Part shown: one piece after another, positions 7,456-16,926 of the stretch
How positions within the stretch are numbered: position 1 is the stretch's first letter
Layout: each line of letters begins with the position of its first letter
Notes under the pieces: generated by a model
What the model saw: the letters and a program-made list of their open reading frames with translations, nothing else
Databases searched by the model: none
Told to the model about the DNA's origin: nothing
Translations under genes and position numbers: made by a program
Assembly: GCA_002354335.1 (NCBI GenBank)
Contig: DELI01000022.1
Span: 5,764-57,635, forward strand
Direction: 5' to 3'
Source of the DNA: Sphingobacterium sp. UBA2700
GTDB lineage: Bacteria; Bacteroidota; Bacteroidia; Sphingobacteriales; Sphingobacteriaceae
DNA length: 51,872 nucleotides

Positions 7456-9111
7456 TTATGGACATGTAATCTTCGCCTTACCATAACCGCGACCGATAAC
7501 GATCGTGTTGTTGGAAACTTTTTGGTTGATTTCGATTACGTTACTTCCTGTCGTGTTCCACACAATAGCTGGATTGAAAGTTGCTTTGTTTCTCAACCGC
7601 AATTGTACCAAAGGACCATTATTGCTCTTACTTCCCAAGATGGAGATTGCACCGGTTTTACTGATCGATACACGAATGATCGGAGTATTGTATGATGTAG
7701 ATTTTAGATCCCAAATTGGCGGGATTTTCCACTTGTTCCAGTTGGCCGCTCCACTTTTATCCGAATATTCCGAACCGTCGATAAATTCAATATTTCTAGT
7801 AATAATGCCTTCATTATTTGCGGTATTATTATAGGTCTGGAACTGTATCTGCCCTTCATCTGGATCTAAAACCATCCACTGCCCGTTGATCTTCATATTG
7901 AAGGCATTGTCCAGCTCGAGAAAGTCGAAGGTGAATCCATAGTTTGATGCTGGCGCGGTAAAAGATTTGGTTAACAATTGACCATTAGGAATCGTGTTAC
8001 CATCAGGACCAATGACGCCCGTTTGGTTACTATTTTCCTTATAATTCCAGTTCAACACATCATCGGCTATTTTTACTTCTTGAGTACAAGTTCTAAAGTT
8101 CAAAACTAGATTGTACTTATGTCCAGGAGTTACCTTTATATTCGGAACGGAATAGTTTGATTTGGTTTCATCGTCCATGGTAAAAGTTCCAAAAGTCAAT
8201 GTTTTATCAATAGCAGTCGGATTAATTACCAATGTGGAATAGCTTGTAACAGTTCTTAGGCCACCTCCTAGGTCTGGAAAAGAAACTGGAGCCGTACCAT
8301 AGTTCTGATTATTGTAAGAAATACCGTCGGTCGCAAACTTATAATCAGCACTGCTGCTCACGTTGTTAAACTTCACATCACCTAATGCTTTAATGAAACC
8401 ATTCATATTATTTCCCATCGAAATCGTCGTGGTAATCAAGCTGAATTTATGTTTCATTACGACTTCAAGTCTGTTCGTACCGTAAACCAAAGTTTTATTC
8501 TTTAGCACATAGACCATCAAATCCTGGTTTACACCTGTCAGCTGTACATTATCGAATGTTTTTACGCCACTTACGTAGGTTACCTGGGAAGGATCGACTG
8601 TTGTACTTCCGAAAGAGTACACAATAAAGTGATATGTTTTACCGGCATCCAACTTCATACTGTCTTGGATAGCTTCGCTTCCGTGTGTATAAACTCTTTC
8701 TGTCACATAGTTGCCATTACTATCGAAGGCCAGCATGCGATAACGCGTGCCAATCGCAACGCGATTGACTTGAGATACCGACGCCGCTTTAAGTCCACCG
8801 CCACTTCCAGAGCTCGGACGATTTAACTTCATATCCTCCAATTTCGTGTCAATTAATTGCACGTCGACCATATGTTCCCCAAACTTCATAGTCGTATCCT
8901 TTACAATTGGGTTGATAGCCGTTGATCTTGTACTCGCCTTCGTTTCGAATTCAGAATCGTCGCCTGCAAGAAAATCTTCGGACAAAGTAAGTTCTATATA
9001 TGCCTTTCCTGGTTCGATCTTAGTATTGATCACATCTTTTTGGCAAGAGGAAATTCCAAACGTTAAAAACGCAATAACGCTTAAAAATAGTGTTTTATTA
9101 ATTTTACGCAT
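7456..9111 (-). CDS. Fimbrillin-like surface lipoprotein
   Basis: A 551-residue secreted lipoprotein: signal peptide with lipobox ISSC (Cys23), then a beta-rich body. Features recalling Bacteroidota fimbrillin-type adhesins are the Ser/Thr/Lys-rich stretch after the N-terminal strand (KASTRST), repeated transthyretin-like strand patterns, and VTPGHKYNLVLNF near residue 330. The C-terminal third (from ~370) ends in NTIVIGRGYGKAKITCP. Assignment to the fimbrillin superfamily is by general resemblance only. It could also be an unrelated surface beta-sandwich protein. It is preceded by a 53-residue peptide gene 25 nt upstream, probably in one transcript. Confidence 0.55.
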   Translation of the reverse strand: MRKINKTLFLSVIAFLTFGISSCQKDVINTKIEPGKAYIELTLSEDFLAGDDSEFETKASTRSTAINPIVKDTTMKFGEHMVDVQLIDTKLEDMKLNRPSSGSGGGLKAASVSQVNRVAIGTRYRMLAFDSNGNYVTERVYTHGSEAIQDSMKLDAGKTYHFIVYSFGSTTVDPSQVTYVSGVKTFDNVQLTGVNQDLMVYVLKNKTLVYGTNRLEVVMKHKFSLITTTISMGNNMNGFIKALGDVKFNNVSSSADYKFATDGISYNNQNYGTAPVSFPDLGGGLRTVTSYSTLVINPTAIDKTLTFGTFTMDDETKSNYSVPNIKVTPGHKYNLVLNFRTCTQEVKIADDVLNWNYKENSNQTGVIGPDGNTIPNGQLLTKSFTAPASNYGFTFDFLELDNAFNMKINGQWMVLDPDEGQIQFQTYNNTANNEGIITRNIEFIDGSEYSDKSGAANWNKWKIPPIWDLKSTSYNTPIIRVSISKTGAISILGSKSNNGPLVQLRLRNKATFNPAIVWNTTGSNVIEINQKVSNNTIVIGRGYGKAKITCP

Positions 9112-9136
9112 GTTCTTCTGTTTTAATGTGATTGAA

Positions 9137-9298
9137 TTACCAGTCTAGCGTTCTAACGTCATCATCGTCTTTCATCCATTCTTCTTGAATCAGGTTGTCC
9201 TTGTTTTCAGGACGCACCACAGCAGAGCCAGCAGCGATATCCGATTCCATCTCGACGTATGTCATCCGGATAACAGGAGTTAGGTAAGTGTTTTTCAT
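9137..9298 (-). CDS. Short peptide gene upstream of the fimbrillin-like lipoprotein
   Basis: ATG at 9298 to TAA at 9137, 53 residues, beginning MKNTYLTPVIRMTYVEMESD and ending in DDDDVRTLDW. The internal IAAGSAVV segment follows a conserved-looking Tyr-x-x-Pro start. There is no hydrophobic signal, so it looks cytosolic or leader-like. The composition is that of a real short protein (acidic, balanced). It lies 25 nt upstream of the lipoprotein on the same strand. I recall short proteins opening with a similar K-x-Y-x-x-P pattern near surface-protein operons of Bacteroidota, but the function is unknown. It could be a regulatory leader peptide or a small partner of the lipoprotein. Confidence 0.6.
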   Translation of the reverse strand: MKNTYLTPVIRMTYVEMESDIAAGSAVVRPENKDNLIQEEWMKDDDDVRTLDW

Positions 9299-9758
9299 TT
9301 TTACTTAATAGTTTAAAAGGAAAAATACGCGCGAGTTCAGCTATAACTTTTCGAAAAAGCTTTCTATAGAAAGGCAGATAAAAAATTAATTAGTGAAATC
9401 TCTCTGTGACGTAAATTTCATTAATAGTGTGTTGTGTATATTCGATAGCTAGAGATCAAATACAATGCAAAAGTACAAATCTTAGGTACTTTGCTAGCGG
9501 ATTTGGACCTACAGACGGGAGGCATTGAAAATATTGTAGAACATTAACTACGATAGTTACCAAAATATCGCATTAAAGCATAAATCGACGTTCTAGGTCA
9601 ATTAAAAAAGGTAGCTTAAAGTAACCCGTGTGTAACAAGGAGCGTATGCAAATTAGGTCAGTTCTAGAATATGGTCTAGCCGACTCAGAAAAAAGGCCCT
9701 TCTATTGTTGATACAAAAAGATAACTTCAACAAGACATTTTTCCCCGAATAGTCTTTG
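9299..9758. other. Intergenic region, divergent fimbrillin-like operon and MATE gene
   Basis: About 460 bp without a gene. It holds one candidate promoter on each strand near its ends and otherwise AT-rich DNA. GTTCTAGGTCA (9590-9600) and AGGTCAGTTCTAGA (9656-9669) share elements in changed order. No RNA gene was recognised. Confidence 0.5.
9468..9475 (-). promoter_or_regulatory. Candidate -7 element for the peptide/fimbrillin-like operon
   Basis: TACTTTTG on the minus strand matches TAnnTTTG. No TTG at ideal spacing. The predicted leader is ~165 nt. Confidence 0.35.
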
Positions 9759-9766
9759 TAACTTTG
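9759..9766 (+). promoter_or_regulatory. -7 element of the MATE gene
   Basis: TAACTTTG, an exact TAnnTTTG. It overlaps the in-frame TTG at 9764, excluding that as the start and supporting the ATG at 9788. Confidence 0.55.
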
Positions 9767-9787
9767 CGGTTCTTATTATTTGCAGAT

Positions 9788-11173
9788 ATGTTCCAAAAGT
9801 ACAAAGCCAACAAAATGTATTACCTAAGCAGCATGGCATTAGCGGGCCCTGTTGTTATTTCGCAGCTAGGACACACGCTCGTACAAACCGCAGACACCAT
9901 TATCGTCGGTCAATTTGCCGGCACCATTTCACTTGCTGCGGTTTCATTAGTACACTCTGTCTTTATGGTCGTATTAGTGATCGGATTGGGTATAGCCTAT
10001 GGCTTGACTCCGCTTATCGCACAAGAAAACGGCCGTTCAAATGATCAGGAGTGTGCTAAACTATTGTCGAATAGTTTTTGGCTAAACTTTATTTCAGCCA
10101 TCTTACTGTTTTTGTTTGTCTACTTCGGCTCTATGTATGCTATGCAACATGCAGATCAGGATCCTTTGGTTGTTGAAACGGCGAAGCCATACCTGCTCAT
10201 ATTGAGCTTATCTATCCTTCCCTTAATGATGTTCAACACCTTCAAGCAGTTTGCAGAGGGCCTCGGGTTTACAAAACAGGCAATGAACATCACGATATGG
10301 GGAAACGTGTTGAACGTGATCCTTGCGGTTGTTTTAGTTAAAGGCATGTTTGGCATTGAACCTATGGGGGTTGCGGGTGTTGGTAAAGCTACCTTGGTGG
10401 ATCGCATTCTGATGATGATCGTCATGGCCTGGTATGTACTAAAGTCTAGCAATTTCAAACGCTATATCCAACATTTCTCTATTCGCTTCATCGATTCGGA
10501 GCGAATGAAAAAGATTCTAAAAATCGGAGCTCCAGTAGCTATGCAATATGTTTTTGAAATTGGAGCGTTCGCTGGCGCAGCATTGATTGCCGGCAAGATT
10601 GGAGCGCTGGAGCAGGCGGCACACCAAACGGCGATTACGCTAGCTGCGATGACCTATATGATGGCAAGCGGGATAGCCTCGGCAGCTACAATTAAAGTCG
10701 GAAACAGTTATGGCAACAAGAACTTCTTCCGATTGGAAAAATTCGCAACAGTATCCTATCATTTGGTTTTGGTGTTTATGGTTGTCTGTGCTATTATTTT
10801 CGCTGTATTCAATCAATATCTCCCGTATATTATCTCCAAGGATCAAGAGGTTATCGCACTTGCTGCACAGCTTCTGATCATCGCTGGGATGTTCCAACTA
10901 TTCGATGGAACGCAGGTCGTTGGATTAGGTATCCTGCGTGGAATGGGCGATGTCAATATTCCAACTTTTATCACATTCTTCGCCTACTGGATTGTCGGAT
11001 TACCGATAGCCTATTTCCTAGGTGTGAAAACAGGCGTTGGAGTTAAAGGCATTTGGTATGGTCTAACGTTAGGATTGTTGACCTCTTCTATTCTATTATA
11101 CTTCCGCTATAGACATATCATTAGAAAGCGTGAAAAGGACATGAGAACTAGCTTAATTAACTTGAATCATTAA
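9788..11173 (+). CDS. MATE family multidrug/Na+ efflux transporter
   Basis: An inner-membrane antiporter of the NorM-like MATE family, expected to export cationic drugs or metabolites using an ion gradient. The 461 residues form about 12 hydrophobic segments in two pseudo-symmetrical halves. The N-terminal half carries AGPVVISQLGHTLVQTADTIIVG, and the second half begins ILKIGAPVAMQYVFEIGAF, the usual pair of MATE repeat starts. The promoter position fixes the start at the ATG. It is monocistronic, ending in a strong bidirectional terminator. The substrate cannot be predicted. Confidence 0.93.
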   Translation: MFQKYKANKMYYLSSMALAGPVVISQLGHTLVQTADTIIVGQFAGTISLAAVSLVHSVFMVVLVIGLGIAYGLTPLIAQENGRSNDQECAKLLSNSFWLNFISAILLFLFVYFGSMYAMQHADQDPLVVETAKPYLLILSLSILPLMMFNTFKQFAEGLGFTKQAMNITIWGNVLNVILAVVLVKGMFGIEPMGVAGVGKATLVDRILMMIVMAWYVLKSSNFKRYIQHFSIRFIDSERMKKILKIGAPVAMQYVFEIGAFAGAALIAGKIGALEQAAHQTAITLAAMTYMMASGIASAATIKVGNSYGNKNFFRLEKFATVSYHLVLVFMVVCAIIFAVFNQYLPYIISKDQEVIALAAQLLIIAGMFQLFDGTQVVGLGILRGMGDVNIPTFITFFAYWIVGLPIAYFLGVKTGVGVKGIWYGLTLGLLTSSILLYFRYRHIIRKREKDMRTSLINLNH

Positions 11174-11211
11174 TCCTTTGGACTTGGGTTAAACCAACTT
11201 CACAGAATAAG

Positions 11212-11258
11212 AAAGGCGTCATGTAAAGTACTTTTAATAGCACTTACATGACGCCTTT
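11212..11258. terminator. Bidirectional terminator between the MATE gene and the E2 gene
   Basis: A 15-bp perfect stem (11212-11226 with 11244-11258) between convergent genes, with A/T-rich flanks. Confidence 0.85.
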
Positions 11259-11298
11259 AATATTCTAAGACCTTATGTCTAAGATCTAATATCTAATG
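11259..11298 (-). repeat. Heptad (TTAGNNN) array between E2 stop and terminator
   Basis: Read on the minus strand after the stop: TTAGATA, TTAGATC, TTAGACA, TAAGGTC, TTAGAAT, then the 15-bp terminator stem. Confidence 0.7.
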
Positions 11299-12711
11299 CT
11301 AAACCACCCGGTTAATATCCCAGTTCTCTAAATAGTCTGCTACTCTCCGGATGAACTGCCCACCTAAGGCTCCGTCGATAACACGGTGATCATAGGACAT
11401 GGAAAGATACATCATATGTCGGATTGCAATCACATCGCCTTGTTCAGTTTCCAAAACCGCCGGTTTCTTTTTGATCGTTCCTACGGCGAGGATGGCTGCT
11501 TGCGGCTGATTGATAATCGGCATGCCCAGGATATTTCCGAATGCACCGATATTGGTAAAGGTGAATGTTCCACCTTGGGTATCATCTGGTTTTAACTTAT
11601 TTCCTCTCGCACGGTTCGCCAGATCTTTTACCGAACGACTGATCCCTGACAAACTCAACTGGTCAACATTCTTGATCACAGGGACGATTAAGTTTCCTGT
11701 TGGAAGTGCTGCCGCCATTCCAATATTGATATTCTTCTTACGGATGATATTATAACCATCCACCGAGACGTTGATCATCGGGAAGTCTTTGATTGCTTTG
11801 GCAATCGCTTCTATAATCAGCGGCGTAAAAGTAATATTTTCGCCCTCACGCTTCTTGTATTCATCTTTGACTTTATTTCGCCAGTTTACTAGTCCTGTGA
11901 CGTCTGCTTCTACTACTGAGAAAACATGCGGTGAAGTTTTTACACTGTTGACCATATGGTCGGATATCAAGCGGCGCATGCGATCCATCTCAATGATTTC
12001 ATCGCCATTGCTAGCTTTCACAACCTGCGCTGGAGCAGTCGGCGTATTGATGGTCTGCGATGCTGTTGCTTCTACTGCTGCAGGAGTTTCTTGCACAGGC
12101 TTAGCATCTTCCATCGACGCATCTTGGCTTTGCAATGTATTCGAGCGTTGTTGAATAAACTTCAATACGTCCTCTTTCGTCACACGGCCTTCCGCACCTG
12201 TTCCTGGGATAGTGTCCAATTCGGATTGACTAATCCCTTCGTGCTGCGCAATATTTCTGACTAATGGAGAATAGAAACGGATTCCATGTTGTATAGGATC
12301 GTTATGCGAGGTATCATGGTTTTTAGACTGTTCAACTTGGGCAATGCCGGGTATAGGTTCTTCACTTTCCGAATGAGCTTCCGTTAATTCATCTTCGGTA
12401 GGCTGCGGAATCTCTGTCGATACTCTTTCTTCCACCTGATAGGTTTCGGGAGCATCCTCCTCATCCTCGCCATCCACCTCAATCAAGGCGATCACATCTC
12501 CTACCTGTACTACTTGATTCTCTTCGAACAATCGCTCTTTCAATCTGCCTGATACAGGCGAAGGAACCTCAGAATCAACTTTATCCGTAGCAATTTCCGC
12601 AACGGCGTCATCTTCATTGATTTGATCTCCAACTTGTTTTAACCAATTGGTCAACGTAGCTTCAGATACGCTTTCCCCCATTTTTGGGAGTAAAAGTTTA
12701 TAAATAGCCAT
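11299..12711 (-). CDS. 2-oxo acid dehydrogenase E2 component (lipoyl acyltransferase)
   Basis: The core acyltransferase of a pyruvate- or branched-chain-type 2-oxoacid dehydrogenase complex, moving the acyl group from lipoamide to CoA. Domains in order: a lipoyl domain (1-80) with Lys44 in EIATDKVDSE; a long acidic Pro/Glu linker; a peripheral-subunit binding domain (~145-190, SPLVRNIAQHEGI); a second linker; and the catalytic domain (~245-470) ending in SYDHRVIDGALGG, with the catalytic His442 and Asp446. One lipoyl domain and EIATDKVDSE resemble branched-chain or succinyl-type E2 more than AceF. It is last in a minus-strand run behind lptD and cinA (108-nt gap). E1 and E3 are not in the window, so the complex identity stays open. 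Confidence 0.92.
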   Translation of the reverse strand: MAIYKLLLPKMGESVSEATLTNWLKQVGDQINEDDAVAEIATDKVDSEVPSPVSGRLKERLFEENQVVQVGDVIALIEVDGEDEEDAPETYQVEERVSTEIPQPTEDELTEAHSESEEPIPGIAQVEQSKNHDTSHNDPIQHGIRFYSPLVRNIAQHEGISQSELDTIPGTGAEGRVTKEDVLKFIQQRSNTLQSQDASMEDAKPVQETPAAVEATASQTINTPTAPAQVVKASNGDEIIEMDRMRRLISDHMVNSVKTSPHVFSVVEADVTGLVNWRNKVKDEYKKREGENITFTPLIIEAIAKAIKDFPMINVSVDGYNIIRKKNINIGMAAALPTGNLIVPVIKNVDQLSLSGISRSVKDLANRARGNKLKPDDTQGGTFTFTNIGAFGNILGMPIINQPQAAILAVGTIKKKPAVLETEQGDVIAIRHMMYLSMSYDHRVIDGALGGQFIRRVADYLENWDINRVV

Positions 12712-12819
12712 CTATTTTTATTTCGATTGTTTGAAATACTAAGTTAATTATTAATACTCAACTAACAAGTGAACAAAATTAAATATTTTGTAATCAAAAA
12801 TGTCAGGAATATAATTTCG

Positions 12820-14070
12820 TTAAATGTCTTTTTCTTTTTGAAATAGATTCCACAGCATCAGAAGTGCTTGAGAGGTCGTTCTTTCGATGTTTAATACGCG
12901 CTCCTGATGAAACTGAAACAGCTTTGTTTTTACTTCGGTTTTCCCCGCGATAGCGACCCACACTGTTCCCACAGGTTTGTCGGGAGTTCCCCCCCCTGGC
13001 CCTGCAATTCCGGTCGTAGCAATCGCATAGGTGGTTCCTAATTGCTTTTGCACACCCTTTGCCATCTGTATTGCGGTCTCTTCGCTAACCGCGCCATGGG
13101 CTTCCAATGTTGCATGTTCCACATGCAACAAAGCTTCTTTCACCTGATTTGAATAAGCGACAACCCCTCCAATAAACATGTCGCTAGCGCCAGCGACTTC
13201 GGTAATCTGCTTGGCGACATTGCCTCCAGTACAGCTCTCTGCTGTAGACAGCGTCGAATTGGACTCGACAAACGCACGAACGATGACCTCCTCAAAACTC
13301 AAGTCTGCCCGCGCTACGACCGCATCGCCAATTCGATCTGCAAGCAGATCAGCGTACTGGTCTACATCTTTCTTCAATGCGTCTAAGTCGCTTCCAGAAG
13401 CGGAAACGCGCAAGCGCACGAGGCCAATCTTAGGAAGATAAGCAAGATGCAGATGAGCTGGAAAAGACGCTTCGATATCGGCAATCTGTGTTGCTAAATG
13501 CGACTCACCGATTCCCACTGTCAAGATATAGCGGATGGCTATTTTCTCCTCGCTATGGAATTCCTTAAGCTTCGGTAAAACACGATGGGTCATCAGATTC
13601 TTCATTTCGAATGGTACACCCGGTAAGAAAATGAAGACTTTTCCCTCATGTGACACCCAGGTGCCCGGAGCTGTACCCCAATCATTGAACAACACTTCTC
13701 CATTTGCTAGAACGTCGGCCTGTCCAAGGTTGATGTCGGGCATGGAGCGATTCATACGCGCAAATATGCTGCGAACATGCTCCAAGACCGCCTCATCACG
13801 AACTAAAGTGCTTTTAAAAAATTTCGCAGCAGTGATCTTCGTAACATCATCCTTTGTGGGGCCTAATCCGCCTGTACAGATAATCAGATCAGCACGCCGG
13901 GAAGCATTGTGCAATGCTTCAAGGATATGCTCCTCGCGATCAGAAATGGAAGTAATTTGCTCTATTTGGATTTGCAAGGACAATAAGGCTTGTGCCATCC
14001 ATGCCGAATTGGTATCGACAATTTGCCCTAGCAAAATTTCATCACCAATGGTAATAATTTCTGCTTTCAT
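12820..14070 (-). CDS. cinA: CinA: competence/damage-inducible protein, nicotinamide-nucleotide amidase
   Basis: A two-domain enzyme of pyridine nucleotide recycling. The N-terminal half (1 to ~170, opening MKAEIITIGDEILLGQIVDT) is the MoaB-like domain linked to ADP-ribose pyrophosphatase (COG1058) activity. The C-terminal half (~255-410) is the PncC-type NMN deamidase, with STAESCTGG and TTGIAGPGGGTPDKPVGTVW. The 416-residue length matches full-length CinA. It lies 22 nt after lptD on the same strand, suggesting co-transcription. Confidence 0.95.
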   Translation of the reverse strand: MKAEIITIGDEILLGQIVDTNSAWMAQALLSLQIQIEQITSISDREEHILEALHNASRRADLIICTGGLGPTKDDVTKITAAKFFKSTLVRDEAVLEHVRSIFARMNRSMPDINLGQADVLANGEVLFNDWGTAPGTWVSHEGKVFIFLPGVPFEMKNLMTHRVLPKLKEFHSEEKIAIRYILTVGIGESHLATQIADIEASFPAHLHLAYLPKIGLVRLRVSASGSDLDALKKDVDQYADLLADRIGDAVVARADLSFEEVIVRAFVESNSTLSTAESCTGGNVAKQITEVAGASDMFIGGVVAYSNQVKEALLHVEHATLEAHGAVSEETAIQMAKGVQKQLGTTYAIATTGIAGPGGGTPDKPVGTVWVAIAGKTEVKTKLFQFHQERVLNIERTTSQALLMLWNLFQKEKDI

Positions 14071-14092
14071 GGCATATTGGTTTATATGCTTG

Positions 14093-16768
14093 TTAATAGG
14101 TAAAGTGACTGTTGCGCTTGGTTAGTTTCAAATCCTGAAGGATAGAAGCCTTGGCTCTGATCGTCACATTAAAACTCTTATATCGTCCAAATGGCACCCA
14201 GCCAACGGACATATCCCAACAATGGAGATCACGATAAATACTGATTTGCGACATCGAAGACTCCATCCGAACAAAGTCAAAGCCCGTATTGAACTGAACC
14301 TTCCACTTCGGTGTCATATTGAAATCACCATGCAGGTTGACCGTACTGGTGATGTTCGGTTTCATCTCCCTCGTCAGCTGATCAAATACGGATGTATAAT
14401 TGAAACTGAAGGAACCCGACAGATTCCATGGAATATTGAAATCGACAAAGGCATTCGGGTCAGTACTGATGCGAGCTAGCGCCTGTGTCTGCTCGTCGGT
14501 CATCGCCGGCATGCTGTTTCTCAGAGAGTCGATATTATTATTCCTGCTCTTTGAAGCTTTTGGGTTAAAGCTATAGTCGAATGACAGACCAAAGTTCGTC
14601 AGACGTGCTAATTTTCCATCCTTCACTGAAAAGCGGTCGATACGTCGTCCAGAGAATTTATCATAGCTATACGGATCGAAACTTCCGTTGAAGTTGATGT
14701 TGATTTTTTGGTCAAAAAGAGATGTTCTTCCGGAGAAGCTGATAGGTGACAATTTCAGCGAGTCGGCAACAGCATTGTAGTTTCCACTAAAGGTCAAACC
14801 TTGGATAATTGGAATTTTCTTGATACCATTACCCGTCGAGTCCTTATCGTCGCGTATCTTAGCTTCTAAGGTATTATCGATAGAAAATCCGATACCCATG
14901 GACTTACCCATAGACGGCGTTCCATACACCGCATTGTCAAAGATAGAATAGCGTCTATAAGCTCCGTTCTCATCAATGAAATCCTTGTAAAAACCGTAAC
15001 GCTCCGCTCCGAAATCTGGCCTGTAGTTGACATTGATTGATGGTGTCATGACATGTCGCATGGACTGAATCTTACCAATCCCTCTCTTGAAATTACCATA
15101 AACCTTAGTCGACAAACCACTGGAAATAGAATAATCGTAAGCACGTTTAAAGCCTTGGATGGTATCTTTAACCGTTGAATAGCCGTTGACCTCGTTTAAT
15201 AATTTGTTCTCGACAGATTGGAAATACCAGCGCTCGGTGTAGTTCATTGACGTGTTGAACTGGAAATACTTTAACACATTCAAGCTTAAACTTACAGGAA
15301 TGTTATGTTGGAAACCATTTGTAAACTGACTTAAGAAATTCCCTTTAAACAGAAGGGAGTCTTTCGTATTCACATAGTTTCTTCCTTGCAAGCTATATCC
15401 TACGGTGATGCGTTGATACCATTTCTGCTCGCCAATACGGTTTTTAGAATCAAATGGATTGAATGTAGAAACGTTCAAGCTGATTTGAGGAAGCTCCAAA
15501 CGTATATCCCCATTTCGCATATCCTGTTCATGGCGTAAGCTGGAAGTGAAATTCACTTTCCCGTCTGCAAACACTTTACCGTATGCGATGGAAGATCCCA
15601 TGCGGTTATTAGTAATCTGGTTGATATCGTAAGTACTGTTCGCTGCTGTATTTCTAAAATATAAGGTCGTACCGAAGTTTACCGAAGCAGTAAAGGAGGT
15701 TCCCGGGTTAGCTTCCTGACGTTGGGTGTGGTTCCAAGTGACGTTGAAGTCTTTGTTTCTTCCGAAATTTGGCGTGCCTTCCACCCCGGTTACTGTAGAA
15801 CCGTAGCGAAGCGCGAAGTTACCATTGAACTTGTAGTTCACTAAATATTGCGTGCGCATGCTCGCTTCCCAAGATCCCTTAGAATATAAATTACCACGGA
15901 ATTCCGTATCCCAATAGTCGTTAAACGTGAGGTACCAACCTAGGTCGCGCATGGAGAACCCTCTTGCAGCATCCTCTCCAAACGAAGGGAATAGAAACCC
16001 AGAGCTCTTTTTATCTTGTTTTGGGAAGAAGCCAAATGGAATGGCTAAGAACTTTAATGGGATATTTTCAACGACTAGATAGGAAGGTCCAGCGATAATC
16101 TGCTTATCGGTGATCACACCTTTGGTGATCTGTATACCAAAGTGCGTATGCGGAAATGGCAAATTACAGGTACTGTATAATCCTTGGTAAATAGATGTTT
16201 CGTCGTAAATATTCTTCCGCACCTCACGAGCTTGGATAAAGCCTCCATCGACTTCGGTCATCACCCCGAAAGTCTTCGGAATCTGACTTTTGTAGTTATA
16301 CAACAGGGAGTCTACTGCAATTGGCGCTTCGCCTGGCATAATCACAACCGGTCTACCCACATATTTTCCGTTATGATCGACCACACCGGATGCAAACAAG
16401 ACATTGGTATTTCGATCCAAACGGATATAATCAGCCGCTAATTCAAAGCCTTGATATTTAACCTTCGCGCCTTTAAAAAGATGGAGAATATTCTTACTAA
16501 CTTCGTTCCAAGACGAGTCGTTGGCTACAATACTAACCGTCGTTTCTAAACCCGAACTATCCTGCATCACGACAGTATCCTGACCAGTAACCTCTCGGAA
16601 GTTATTTTTCGTACTATCTACTGTTAATAAAGTCGAATCTTGTAGCTTTTTTGTGCTATCTTGTGTAACGCGAGGACGTCTCAATGAAGTTTCTTCCTGT
16701 GCCTGCAATGAGGCCACTCCGGCTAAAAGGAAAAACAGGATATGGAAAAAACAACTTAAAGCCTTCAA
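14093..16768 (-). CDS. lptD: Putative LPS assembly outer-membrane protein LptD
   Basis: An outer-membrane translocon that inserts lipopolysaccharide into the outer leaflet. The 891 residues begin with a signal peptide ending LQAQ. A Ser/Thr/Asp-rich linker follows, then an OstA/LptA-like jellyroll region (~95-250: VKYQGFELAADYIRLD, DGGFIQAREVRKN) and a large C-terminal beta-barrel with alternating aromatic strands. The segment IPFGFFPKQDKKSSGFLFPSFGED is typical of Bacteroidota LptD. No ATG exists in or before the signal peptide, so a TTG start at 16768 is required; an in-frame TAA lies just upstream. It is divergent from the amidase-MlaD operon and followed by cinA after 22 nt. Confidence 0.9.
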   Translation of the reverse strand: MKALSCFFHILFFLLAGVASLQAQEETSLRRPRVTQDSTKKLQDSTLLTVDSTKNNFREVTGQDTVVMQDSSGLETTVSIVANDSSWNEVSKNILHLFKGAKVKYQGFELAADYIRLDRNTNVLFASGVVDHNGKYVGRPVVIMPGEAPIAVDSLLYNYKSQIPKTFGVMTEVDGGFIQAREVRKNIYDETSIYQGLYSTCNLPFPHTHFGIQITKGVITDKQIIAGPSYLVVENIPLKFLAIPFGFFPKQDKKSSGFLFPSFGEDAARGFSMRDLGWYLTFNDYWDTEFRGNLYSKGSWEASMRTQYLVNYKFNGNFALRYGSTVTGVEGTPNFGRNKDFNVTWNHTQRQEANPGTSFTASVNFGTTLYFRNTAANSTYDINQITNNRMGSSIAYGKVFADGKVNFTSSLRHEQDMRNGDIRLELPQISLNVSTFNPFDSKNRIGEQKWYQRITVGYSLQGRNYVNTKDSLLFKGNFLSQFTNGFQHNIPVSLSLNVLKYFQFNTSMNYTERWYFQSVENKLLNEVNGYSTVKDTIQGFKRAYDYSISSGLSTKVYGNFKRGIGKIQSMRHVMTPSINVNYRPDFGAERYGFYKDFIDENGAYRRYSIFDNAVYGTPSMGKSMGIGFSIDNTLEAKIRDDKDSTGNGIKKIPIIQGLTFSGNYNAVADSLKLSPISFSGRTSLFDQKININFNGSFDPYSYDKFSGRRIDRFSVKDGKLARLTNFGLSFDYSFNPKASKSRNNNIDSLRNSMPAMTDEQTQALARISTDPNAFVDFNIPWNLSGSFSFNYTSVFDQLTREMKPNITSTVNLHGDFNMTPKWKVQFNTGFDFVRMESSMSQISIYRDLHCWDMSVGWVPFGRYKSFNVTIRAKASILQDLKLTKRNSHFTY

Positions 16769-16815
16769 AATGAATTATGAATGTTATTTTTGTGCTAATT
16801 TTAAACTCTTGATGG

Positions 16816-16823
16816 CAAAAATA
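16816..16823 (-). promoter_or_regulatory. -7 element of lptD
   Basis: TATTTTTG on the minus strand, an exact TAnnTTTG, ending 47 nt before the TTG start of lptD. Confidence 0.5.
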
Positions 16824-16926
16824 GTCAAAAATCTATTACATATATGAGGTTTTCGACAATCTTAATCATATTTAACAATTTGTGAGTTTGAAACGCGTTG
16901 ATAGATATAATAATTTGAAAATAGTG

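Noticed and set aside
9299..9758. Riboswitch or small RNA in the long gap before the MATE gene
   Set aside because: No conserved riboswitch core or strong terminator-linked structure was recognised by eye.
13535..14125. 196-codon plus-strand ORF opposite cinA
   Set aside because: The antisense strand carries a complete cinA with all conserved motifs; this frame is a shadow.
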